From NCBI GenBank assembly GCA_024710005.1, contig JANJVQ010000031.1, forward strand, positions 1 to 64,000: a stretch of 64,000 bases of DNA, in the 5' to 3' direction. Each line of letters opens with the position of its first letter. Within the stretch, counting starts at the first letter, position 1. Source of the stretch: Paludibacter sp. (GTDB lineage Bacteria > Bacteroidota > Bacteroidia > Bacteroidales > Paludibacteraceae). The notes beneath the pieces are model-generated. The model searched no databases and was not told where the DNA came from. It saw nothing but the letters and a program-made list of their open reading frames with translations. Position numbers and translations under genes: made by a program. This document shows positions 8,059 through 15,928 of the stretch, piece after piece.

Positions 8059-10347
8059 ATGAAACACTTATTATTTTTCGCTATAGCTTTATTCAGTCTG
8101 ACATCATACGGGCAAAGAAAAACCGACTCCAATATTGTCGGAGACGTAAAAGATTCAAAAACAGGGGAGCACATTCCCTACATCAACATAACTATCAACA
8201 ACACAGTGATCGGCACCACCACCGATGCAACAGGACATTACTATCTTAAGAACCTGCCAACCGGCACTTACACGCTAAAGGTAAGCGGAGTCGGGTATAA
8301 ATCCGTTGAGAAAGAAATCATACTGGAATCGGGCAAAACGATTGAGGTGAATTTTCTGACAGAAGAAAGCTCTTTGTCCTTAAACGAAGTGGTGGTCAGC
8401 GCCAACCGCAACGAAACAAACCGCAGAGAGGCTTCTGTAGTAGTAGGAGTTGTGAGTCCGAAGATATTCGCTGCGACCAACTCTGTTTGCATTGCCGACG
8501 GGCTCAACTTTCAACCCGGCCTGCGCGTGGAAAACAACTGCAACAACTGCGGATTCACCCAGATACGTATCAACGGATTAGAGGGTCCATACTCCCAAAT
8601 TCTTATCGACAGCCGTCCGATTTTCAGCGCTTTGTCGGGCGTTTATGGTTTGGAACAAATTCCGGTAAACATGATAGAAAGGGTTGAGGTAGTGCGTGGC
8701 GGAGGCTCGGCTTTGTATGGCTCCAATGCCATTGCCGGCACCATCAATATAATAACTAAAGAAGCACTCAATAACTCATTTACGGCCGGTTACAATTACG
8801 AAAGAATTGGTGGCACAGCGTCCGACAATGCCATCAACCTGAATTCCTCCATGGTGAGCGACGACAACAAAGCCGGCATGTATTTATACGGTTCCTATCG
8901 CAATCGCCTGCCTTACGACCACAATGGTGATGGTTTTTCGGAGGTAACAAAACTTCTGAACCACACCATGGGAATGCGTTCGTATTACCGACTTAGTTCA
9001 CAAAGCAAACTGACACTGGAATACCATAACATCCACGAATTCAGACGCGGCGGCAATGATTTCCACTTGCAACCGCATCAAACCGACATTACCGAACAGG
9101 TTGAGCATGAGACTAATGGCGGTGGAATTGCTTACAACTGGTACAGTCCCGATGCCAAACAAAAGCTGAACGTTTACACTTCGCTGCAACAAGTACTTCG
9201 TCAGAGCTATTACGGCGCAGGTCAGAATCCCGATGCGTATGGCAATACCGACAACCTGACTTCAGTAACCGGTGCGCAATACGTATATAATTTCCAAAAT
9301 TTACTTTTTATGCCATCTGAGTTGACTGTTGGTTCGGAGTATCAATATGATGATCTACACGACAGGATGCCGGGATACGGCAGAGACATCAAACAAACCA
9401 CCCGTGTGGCAGGATTTTTTCTTCAGAACGAGTGGAAAAACAAGGATATGAATATTTTGTTGGGTGGACGACTTGACAAACACAACCTGCTCGACAAAGC
9501 AGTTTTCAGTCCACGCGTCACCCTGAAATATAATTTCACTCCTGATCTTAACTGGCGGGGCTCTTATGCAGCCGGGTTCCGTGCACCACAAGCTTTCGAG
9601 GAAGATTTGCATTTAGATGCTGCCGGCGGTGTAATGAAACTTATCGAGATAGCTGACGACCTGCGTCCGGAATACTCTCATAGTCTGAGCACTTCATTAG
9701 ATTATTATTTCAAGTTGGGAAACACGGAAGTTAACCTGCTGGCAGAAGGTTTCTACACCCACATCAATGACATTTTCATCCTGACAGAAACAGGTCTGAG
9801 TCCCAATGGGCACATCATCGTGGAGCGCCAGAATGGTTCTGGTGGTCAGGTAAGTGGAATCAATTTTGAAGGTAAAATTGCCCCATCTACCAGACTACAG
9901 CTTCAGTTTGGCTACACACTGCAACAAAGTCTGTACAACGAACCCGAACAATGGTCGGACGATATTAATGTTGCACCGGAAAGACGTATGCTGCGCACGC
10001 CGAACAACTACGGATATTTTTCACTGTCGGCAAATCTTACCCGCAAACTGTTGATTAACGCTACAGGGACTTACACCGGCAGTATGCTGGCTCCGCATTT
10101 CGCAGGCTACATCGCAACTGACCGGCTTGAAACCACGCCGGAATTTATGGATGTAAATCTGAAGGCTACATACGACTTGAAGCTGAATGGAATCAGTTTA
10201 CAACTTAGTGGTGGAGTAAAAAATATTTTCAACAGCTATCAAAAGGATTTGGATGTCGGACCCTTGCGGGATGCAGGATATGTATACGGACCATCGATTC
10301 CGCGAACCGTGTTCATTTCGCTCAAGTTCAGCAATCTGACATTTTAA
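8059..10347 (+). CDS. TonB-dependent receptor with carboxypeptidase-like N-domain and CNNC plug motif
   Basis: 762-aa outer-membrane receptor. The start at 8059 is chosen over 8029 because MKHLLFFAIALFSLTSYGQ is then a clean signal peptide and the extra 10 residues lie in the inverted repeat. A CarboxypepD_reg-like beta domain (about 25-105) precedes the plug. The plug contains NNCNNCGFTQIRINGLEG, with two cysteines three apart, then VEVVRGGGSALYGSNAIAG. The 22-strand barrel follows and ends ISLKFSNLTF. Unlike SusC there is no SusD partner. The neighbouring His-rich protein and the Cys pair suggest a metal or metal-complex ligand; this is inference. The gene ends 5 bp from the convergent btuG-like gene. 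Confidence 0.92.
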   Translation: MKHLLFFAIALFSLTSYGQRKTDSNIVGDVKDSKTGEHIPYINITINNTVIGTTTDATGHYYLKNLPTGTYTLKVSGVGYKSVEKEIILESGKTIEVNFLTEESSLSLNEVVVSANRNETNRREASVVVGVVSPKIFAATNSVCIADGLNFQPGLRVENNCNNCGFTQIRINGLEGPYSQILIDSRPIFSALSGVYGLEQIPVNMIERVEVVRGGGSALYGSNAIAGTINIITKEALNNSFTAGYNYERIGGTASDNAINLNSSMVSDDNKAGMYLYGSYRNRLPYDHNGDGFSEVTKLLNHTMGMRSYYRLSSQSKLTLEYHNIHEFRRGGNDFHLQPHQTDITEQVEHETNGGGIAYNWYSPDAKQKLNVYTSLQQVLRQSYYGAGQNPDAYGNTDNLTSVTGAQYVYNFQNLLFMPSELTVGSEYQYDDLHDRMPGYGRDIKQTTRVAGFFLQNEWKNKDMNILLGGRLDKHNLLDKAVFSPRVTLKYNFTPDLNWRGSYAAGFRAPQAFEEDLHLDAAGGVMKLIEIADDLRPEYSHSLSTSLDYYFKLGNTEVNLLAEGFYTHINDIFILTETGLSPNGHIIVERQNGSGGQVSGINFEGKIAPSTRLQLQFGYTLQQSLYNEPEQWSDDINVAPERRMLRTPNNYGYFSLSANLTRKLLINATGTYTGSMLAPHFAGYIATDRLETTPEFMDVNLKATYDLKLNGISLQLSGGVKNIFNSYQKDLDVGPLRDAGYVYGPSIPRTVFISLKFSNLTF

Positions 10348-10352
10348 TGGGC

Positions 10353-11438
10353 TCAACGAAATACGACCTTATTGGGATTTAGTCCGACTTCCTTTAACCT
10401 GAACTTTAACTGCCCCGATTGATTGAAACACAACACATCTCCCCAGGTCAGATAGGATTTCCCATCGGTGATATAAACATCTCCGTTGATCGGATTGACA
10501 TCAATACCAAATGGAGTGGTTAATGTGGTACCATCTGTTATAAACCGGTCGGTAATCAAAGTTTCCGTTTTACAATCGAAAGTCATAATTTGATTCCGAC
10601 CGGTACTATAATCGTAATGATACATGTATGCCGTGTCGTTGTGAATTGTGAAATTCAGCAAACTGAAATCTTCGAAATCCTGTACCACTTCATCGGTCAC
10701 CGAGCTGATGCGATGAAAGCGGTAGGCTGTACTGCCATAGTTACCACGCGTTACCACATACACATCACCTTCGCTATCAGCCTTAATCTTATACGGATTG
10801 ATCCCGACGGAGATTTGCCTTATTTCCTGAAAAGAGGCAATATCAATAACTGAAACGGTATTATCATAGTTTGGAAAATTCAATCCGCCAGAATTGGAAA
10901 CGTAAATTTTACCATTTGCAATGCAGATGCCATCCGGATTTCTCCCACAATTTACCAAACCTTCAATCTGAAGGGTTGTGGTGTCAATTTTTGCTACCGT
11001 GCCATCGAAAGAACAAACGTATGCTTTGCCTTCATGAAAATCTATGTACCGTGGTTGTCGTGCCATTCCCTGACCATTAAAAAGTGAAATTTGTTTCAAC
11101 GACAGTCCGGTTCCTGCATCCAGCACTTCAATCTGACTGGAGACATTCACCACTACATAGAGTTTTGAACCATACAGTCCCATGTCGTTCGCTGTATCGC
11201 CGAGTCCCCGCTTATTCGCAGTTAAAAAATAATCGGAAGATTTTGCTCCGGCACTAAAGTCATACATGGCCAGACTGCTGTTGTTCAGATTGATCAGACC
11301 TTCCGAAAGCACAAAAATCCGTGTTGCTTCAGTCACAGGCAGATCATCCTCTGTTCGCAGTTTGTCGTGCATATCATCGCAGGATGCAATGAGGATGATG
11401 AGCGTTAAAACTGAAATATGTAAAATATATTTAATCAT
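10353..11438 (-). CDS. btuG: BtuG-like surface lipoprotein, beta-propeller cobalamin binder
   Basis: 361-aa lipoprotein. The signal peptide ends in a lipobox (IASCDD, Cys at about 20). The mature part is built of repeated blades typical of YncE/DUF5074-like seven-bladed propellers (AKIDTTTLQIEG, VSVIDIASFQEIRQISV, NPDGICIANGKIYVSN). In Bacteroides, BtuG is a propeller of this kind encoded beside btuB that binds B12 very tightly at the cell surface and hands it to BtuB. Here the gene follows btuB in the same direction, 97 bp downstream, under the cobalamin riboswitch at 13721. Assignment rests on fold and context; the gap contains the third 33-nt palindrome. Confidence 0.8.
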   Translation of the reverse strand: MIKYILHISVLTLIILIASCDDMHDKLRTEDDLPVTEATRIFVLSEGLINLNNSSLAMYDFSAGAKSSDYFLTANKRGLGDTANDMGLYGSKLYVVVNVSSQIEVLDAGTGLSLKQISLFNGQGMARQPRYIDFHEGKAYVCSFDGTVAKIDTTTLQIEGLVNCGRNPDGICIANGKIYVSNSGGLNFPNYDNTVSVIDIASFQEIRQISVGINPYKIKADSEGDVYVVTRGNYGSTAYRFHRISSVTDEVVQDFEDFSLLNFTIHNDTAYMYHYDYSTGRNQIMTFDCKTETLITDRFITDGTTLTTPFGIDVNPINGDVYITDGKSYLTWGDVLCFNQSGQLKFRLKEVGLNPNKVVFR

Positions 11439-11472
11439 TCTTGCTGATATAATAATACCTTTATTCTATTCA

Positions 11473-11505
11473 AGACCTGTCAGGTTTTAAAAACCTGACA
11501 GGTCT
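11473..11505. repeat. 33-nt palindromic repeat, copy 3
   Basis: Same palindrome as at 7398-7430, base for base in the arms. It lies between btuB and btuG on their shared transcript, where a hairpin could modulate relative expression by partial termination or by protecting mRNA ends. Confidence 0.85.
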
Positions 11506-11535
11506 AATGCCAATATATCCAAATGTAGCTGAATA

Positions 11536-13596
11536 CTAAAAACTTAAACTAACTGTTGTCCTATATGACCTCCCCGGCATCGGAAACCACTTCACCACGG
11601 CATAGTTTTCATCCAGTAAATTCAAGGCTTCCACTTGTAAGGACAAGACCCAATTTTTCAACTTCACATCCCGGGAGGCAGAAATTCCGTGGTCGGCATA
11701 ACCCGGCAAGCGGTTTTCGGCATAATTCTGATATCCTGCATAGCGTGCACCTGACCACAACAAGGAATACGAAACATTCACCCAGGGAGTTTCAACACCC
11801 AATCTTCCCGAACCTGAAACTCGTGGCGTATACGGAATTTGATGCCCGTAAGTATTACTCCCCGGCATTGTCACATCCAACGCCCGTTGATAAGTGTATG
11901 TACCACCCAGCAAGACAGCTATTTTATCATTTACAGACAGGTTTGTTTCAACCGTCAAATCAAGTCCGTCAACCTGCACCTTACCCAGATTCACCATACT
12001 CCAGATAAAGATATTTTTTGTCGGCAAAGCCACAATTTTATCTTTTACGTAGTTGCGATAGGCATCTACAGTCACAGAAAACAAAGGCATCCAATCGGCC
12101 AGACTCAACGCGTAAGTAAGTCCCGCGTTCAGTTGATCAGTGGTTTCCGGCTGTAAGCCGACATTACCCGTGCGGGCATAATACAAATCGTTGAAACTCG
12201 GCAAACGAAAAATATTTTTGTAGAAAAAACGAACCCTGATATCCTGGTCGGCAAAAGGCTTATAAGCCACACTCACGTAGGGTGATAATCGTCGGTGACT
12301 GTCCGGAGCTTCTCCCACCTGTACTTTATCATTGACCATTGTTGATAGCAAACTCGCCGTTGCCAGCAGTTCGTCAGACACAAACTTAGCCGCCAGAACA
12401 GAAAGCAGACTATTTCGTACAGGTTTGGCAAAAGCATCACTCAGTTCCGGCGTTTCAAATCGGGCCAGCATCTGATTGACAAAACCATCCGCAGCAAATG
12501 AAAAAGACAAATTCCGGGAAGCATGGTAAAGCATGGCAACTGAACCATAATACTCGTTCTGGCGGAAAACACTTTCCATCCGTCCCAATTCATTCAAATA
12601 AGTGGTGTCGGAATAGTGCATATAACCATGGTGGTATTTGGCATTCAGCTGCATCGAAAAAAGATCTGACAAATCTTTCTCATAATGTCCCTGCACGAAA
12701 AATGTCCTGTCCTCCATCCGCTGAGATGAAAAATTATCGGTATTATATAAAATCGTTGCGCCCGGCAATCCCCTTTCTGAGGTATAAAGATAAGCTTTCA
12801 GGTAAGCTGACTCCCTTTCCGTGAGATTCGCATACAGCGTAGTTTCAAGTCGCAGGTTACTCACATCCGTGTTTTTTCTGATTTCATTTGATGTCAGACC
12901 TGAACCGAGATAGCTGTAATCCAGCAAATAGGGGTACTGTCCATGAGCCGCCAGCCATTCTCCACTTAAATCAGCAGAAAACACCCGATTGATTTTGTGT
13001 TGCAGGCGGAAAGTCGGATTGAAAAGTCCGAATGAACCGCTTTTAAGGCCAACCTTACCCTGCCATGTTTTCTTATCTTCAAACCGTGGGGTAACTGTAC
13101 GAATCTGGAGTAATGCAGCTGAAGCAAACATACGGGCAGGTTGAAAAATCTGGTCACTCTGACCGTTATTCAACGCGATCATCTCCACGTTATCGAGCGA
13201 AAAACGGCCGATATCAATTTGCCCGGTCTGGCAATCGGTCAGCGTTATGCCATCGTAACTCACCGCTGTATGGGTTGCTCCGAGACTCCGTACCGAAACA
13301 GTCTTCAAACCACCGATACCTCCGTAATCACGCAACGACACCCCTGAAAAATGCCTGATTGCATCTGATACCTGCAGGGCATTCAGTTTAGTAAACTGTT
13401 TAGATGATAAAGTCTGAAAAGGCGCAGTAGTTCTGATTTCCGCTTTGCGATACTGCTCTGTGACGGTAACCTCTCCGATCCGGTAAGTTTTGGTGGTATC
13501 CAACTTCTCAACGGCATGTATATCATGCGGTTGTAACCAGCAGAACAGGGCACAACACAAACCGGTCAGCAATATTTCAACCCGGGAATCAGACAT
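11536..13596 (-). CDS. btuB: TonB-dependent cobalamin receptor BtuB
   Basis: 686-aa outer-membrane receptor for vitamin B12. A signal region (about 1-28) is followed by a TonB-box-like IGEVTVTEQ (about 40-48), the plug domain (RTTAPFQTLSSKQFTKLN onward) and a barrel ending YRTTVSLSF. The usual YGSNAIAG plug motif is replaced by a divergent QPARMFASAALLQIRT, as I would expect in the Bacteroidetes BtuB branch. The assignment is supported by the cobalamin riboswitch immediately upstream and by the btuG-like gene downstream. The start ATG is the first in frame after the riboswitch, leaving a leader of about 130 nt after the aptamer. Confidence 0.88.
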   Translation of the reverse strand: MSDSRVEILLTGLCCALFCWLQPHDIHAVEKLDTTKTYRIGEVTVTEQYRKAEIRTTAPFQTLSSKQFTKLNALQVSDAIRHFSGVSLRDYGGIGGLKTVSVRSLGATHTAVSYDGITLTDCQTGQIDIGRFSLDNVEMIALNNGQSDQIFQPARMFASAALLQIRTVTPRFEDKKTWQGKVGLKSGSFGLFNPTFRLQHKINRVFSADLSGEWLAAHGQYPYLLDYSYLGSGLTSNEIRKNTDVSNLRLETTLYANLTERESAYLKAYLYTSERGLPGATILYNTDNFSSQRMEDRTFFVQGHYEKDLSDLFSMQLNAKYHHGYMHYSDTTYLNELGRMESVFRQNEYYGSVAMLYHASRNLSFSFAADGFVNQMLARFETPELSDAFAKPVRNSLLSVLAAKFVSDELLATASLLSTMVNDKVQVGEAPDSHRRLSPYVSVAYKPFADQDIRVRFFYKNIFRLPSFNDLYYARTGNVGLQPETTDQLNAGLTYALSLADWMPLFSVTVDAYRNYVKDKIVALPTKNIFIWSMVNLGKVQVDGLDLTVETNLSVNDKIAVLLGGTYTYQRALDVTMPGSNTYGHQIPYTPRVSGSGRLGVETPWVNVSYSLLWSGARYAGYQNYAENRLPGYADHGISASRDVKLKNWVLSLQVEALNLLDENYAVVKWFPMPGRSYRTTVSLSF

Positions 13597-13720
13597 AAAT
13601 TTACAATCTATTTGTTTAATTTATAACCAAATAGCTTGCAAGAAAAGAAAATCAACAAAGCAAGGTGAGATGCAATATTGGTTTTGGCTCTATCCTCGAA
13701 AGCTCTAAAACATAACTTGC

Positions 13721-13955
13721 ATGGGCAGGTCTTCTGACTAACTCCCGTTTTGAACGCCTTCCCGGCTTCCCCTAAACCCTCCAAAAGAGGGGTACAAGAG
13801 CCAGTGGCAAAAGTGTTGTTCAATACGTTTTCCCTTTCTTAGCCTCCCCTTCGGGGAAGTTTTGAGGGACTTAGAGCTTACAGCAGCGGGACTGTTCAGG
13901 ACTTTCACCTGATTCCCTATTACTCGTCTCAGTTACAAAACATCAACGAACCAAT
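13721..13955 (-). ncRNA. Cobalamin riboswitch upstream of btuB-btuG
   Basis: On the minus strand the blocks AGGGAATCAGGTGAAAGTCC (about 13897-13916), CAGTCCCGCTGCTGTAAG (about 13878-13895) and the B12-box AGTCAGAAGACCTGCC (13724-13739) occur in aptamer order. The variable arm between them is long and can fold into extra hairpins (for example TTCCCCGAAGGGGA near 13845-13860). It fills most of the 382-bp gap between the ECF sigma gene and btuB. The boundary at 13955 is approximate. Confidence 0.92.
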
Positions 13956-13962
13956 GCAGCGA

Positions 13963-13994
13963 CAAAAATAGAAAGATTTTACCTTATTTCCAAA
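13963..13994 (-). promoter_or_regulatory. Promoter of btuBG, overlapping the end of the sigma gene
   Basis: On the minus strand a TTTG (13991-13994) and TATTTTTG (13963-13970) are separated by 20 bp, close to the Bacteroidetes -33/-7 consensus. The -33 element lies inside the last codons of the ECF sigma gene, whose stop is at 13979-13981. btuB therefore has its own promoter and need not depend on read-through from the sigma gene. Confidence 0.65.
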
Positions 13995-14572
13995 TAAACA
14001 TTATTTTCGGTAGCCAGCTTGCGCATATTCAGCAAGGCATAACGCATTCTGCCTAAGGCAGTATTGATACTAACATCCGTTTTTTCAGCTATTTCCTTGA
14101 AACTTAAATCCTCAAAAAAACGCATACGGACTACCTCCTGTTGAACAGGTGGAAGATAATCCACCATCTTCACCACGTCACGAAGCACCTGTTCGTTCGA
14201 CAGGATATCTTCAATACTTAAATCGGCAAGATTGGCGTTGTTAATGATATCATAGTCATAACCATCAGCAGAAATGGTATTTTCGTTCTTCTCCTTTCTG
14301 AAGTGATCGATGATAAGATTATGTGCAATCCGGTTGATCCAGCCCAGAAACTTACCACTTTCAAAGTAGCGTCCCTGCTGAATAGTCATAACGACTTTTA
14401 TGAACGTATCCTGAAATATGTCCTCGGTGAGTTCCTTATCACGAACAATCTGGTAGATGTAATAATATACCTTTGATTTGTAACGCGTTAGTAAAACTTC
14501 AAATGCCGCATTGTTTCCTTCCTCATATAACTTAACCAGAATATCATCGGTTAATTGATTCAGTGTTTTCAT
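13979..14572 (-). CDS. ECF-type RNA polymerase sigma factor
   Basis: 197-aa sigma-70 family protein. Region 2 covers about residues 20-90 (FEVLLTRYKSKVYYYIYQ, ELTEDIFQDTFIKV, FLGWINRIAHNLIIDHFRKE). Region 4 covers about 133-188 with the helix-turn-helix LSFKEIAEKTDVSINTALGRM. No FecR or other anti-sigma gene is adjacent: downstream is the btuB riboswitch and upstream (180 bp with nothing evident) the PUL's last gene. The lack of an anti-sigma partner resembles the stand-alone stress-type ECF factors of Bacteroidetes rather than a PUL regulator. Confidence 0.93.
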   Translation of the reverse strand: MKTLNQLTDDILVKLYEEGNNAAFEVLLTRYKSKVYYYIYQIVRDKELTEDIFQDTFIKVVMTIQQGRYFESGKFLGWINRIAHNLIIDHFRKEKNENTISADGYDYDIINNANLADLSIEDILSNEQVLRDVVKMVDYLPPVQQEVVRMRFFEDLSFKEIAEKTDVSINTALGRMRYALLNMRKLATENNVYLEIR

Positions 14573-14752
14573 TACTGCTTAATTTTGGGATATAAGCGTA
14601 ATTTTATGCTATAGGCAATTGAATTTTGAGTGTTTAAAAATATTGTTAGGGTTGCAAATATATGGATTTGTTTTCAAACTACAAAAAAACTTTCTTAAAT
14701 TATGCTAAGAAACAGGTTTTTGGGGCAATAAAATAATCCCTTTATCTGACTC

Positions 14753-15928
14753 TTATCTTATTAGTTTATAGTTTCCCACTTCATCTCCTGATTCATTTAA
14801 AACAGTAACATTCAACATTTCTGTATTGATATCCATTTTTATTAAGGTACGTGTACCATTTTTAGATCCTCCACCAATTATAACAGGAAAGTCATGAACC
14901 CCTTTGTCCGGCTTATATACTCCGTACTTATGCGTATGTCCCGAGACTAAAAGATCGACATTGTATTTGTTAAGCAAGGGACCGAATAGTTCACGAACAT
15001 GAGTCGTTCCATGTCCATCTCCCGAATAATGATGAGGAATATGCATGAATACAATTCTGAACTCAGCATTCCGGGCAGCCACAGACTTCAACTGACTTTC
15101 AAGCCATACAGCTTGCTTTTCCCGATAGCGGTCAAATGCAACTAAACCGGAGTACTCTTTATGATTATCGGCTTTATCTTCACCTGCATCCAAGAAAATA
15201 AAAAAAGCAGGTCCCCATAACTTAGAAAAATAACTGCCGGGGTTATCGGTGTAATTAAATAAATTCCGGGCAAACACCCCTCTTGTCTCATGATTTCCCC
15301 GCACATACACAAAAGGTTTCTCTGAAGCAAAATTCTTTGTCAGAGGCTCAATTACATTTGAGATGATTTGAGCCTCTCCTGTCACATAGTTCATTATATC
15401 TCCATTCAAAACAACAAAATCAAACTCATTTCCATTATTCAATGCTAACATTTTATCTATAACGGATGGCTGATTATGTATGTCATTCAGGACAAGAACA
15501 GAAAGATGCTCCTGACAGGTGTCAGGGGTAATAAAAGAGTAGATTTTACTTTGAATGGTATCTCCATAGGTAACTTTATATGGAGCAAAATCTAATATTT
15601 CTCTGGATAAAACTTTGTATGCATACCGGGTATTTGGTTTTAGATCTGCCAATCTTATCTTATTCAGTCTGGTATTAGCAACAACCAACCCATCCTGCTC
15701 AGATTCTGCCCTTTGTGTAAGAACACCGTTTTCACCATATTCTATCCAGCTATGACAGTTTTCACTTGTTATCCACATGACCGTCATAGCATCAGGAGAT
15801 GGATTTTGCAAATAAGGAGAAGTAAGGAAGGTATTTTTACCCCTTTCATTATTATTTTGAACCTGTTCCCCTGAAGTAGTCAGGATAACCGCAATAACGA
15901 TTATCAATATTGATTTTATTATTCTCAT
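14753..15928 (-). CDS. Secreted metallophosphatase, purple-acid-phosphatase-like
   Basis: 391-aa exported phosphoesterase. An N-terminal hydrophobic signal (about 5-20) precedes a fibronectin-III-like domain (about 35-130; SPYLQNPSPDAMTVMW), as in purple acid phosphatases. The calcineurin-like domain has the full metal set: VLNDIH (DxH), LNGDIMN (GD), VRGNHET (GNHE), HIPHH and SGHTH (GHxH). It overlaps the GH36 gene start-to-stop by 4 bp, so it is translationally coupled and part of the PUL. It is a shorter paralogue of the first half of 19742-22171. It would remove phosphate from a glycan or phosphodiester outside the cytoplasm; the exact substrate is unknown. Confidence 0.88.
   Translation of the reverse strand: MRIIKSILIIVIAVILTTSGEQVQNNNERGKNTFLTSPYLQNPSPDAMTVMWITSENCHSWIEYGENGVLTQRAESEQDGLVVANTRLNKIRLADLKPNTRYAYKVLSREILDFAPYKVTYGDTIQSKIYSFITPDTCQEHLSVLVLNDIHNQPSVIDKMLALNNGNEFDFVVLNGDIMNYVTGEAQIISNVIEPLTKNFASEKPFVYVRGNHETRGVFARNLFNYTDNPGSYFSKLWGPAFFIFLDAGEDKADNHKEYSGLVAFDRYREKQAVWLESQLKSVAARNAEFRIVFMHIPHHYSGDGHGTTHVRELFGPLLNKYNVDLLVSGHTHKYGVYKPDKGVHDFPVIIGGGSKNGTRTLIKMDINTEMLNVTVLNESGDEVGNYKLIR

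Noticed and set aside
13608-13823. 71-aa open frame on the minus strand between btuB and the ECF sigma gene
   Set aside because: It overlaps the conserved B12-box of the cobalamin riboswitch; the RNA structure explains the sequence and the peptide has no protein features.
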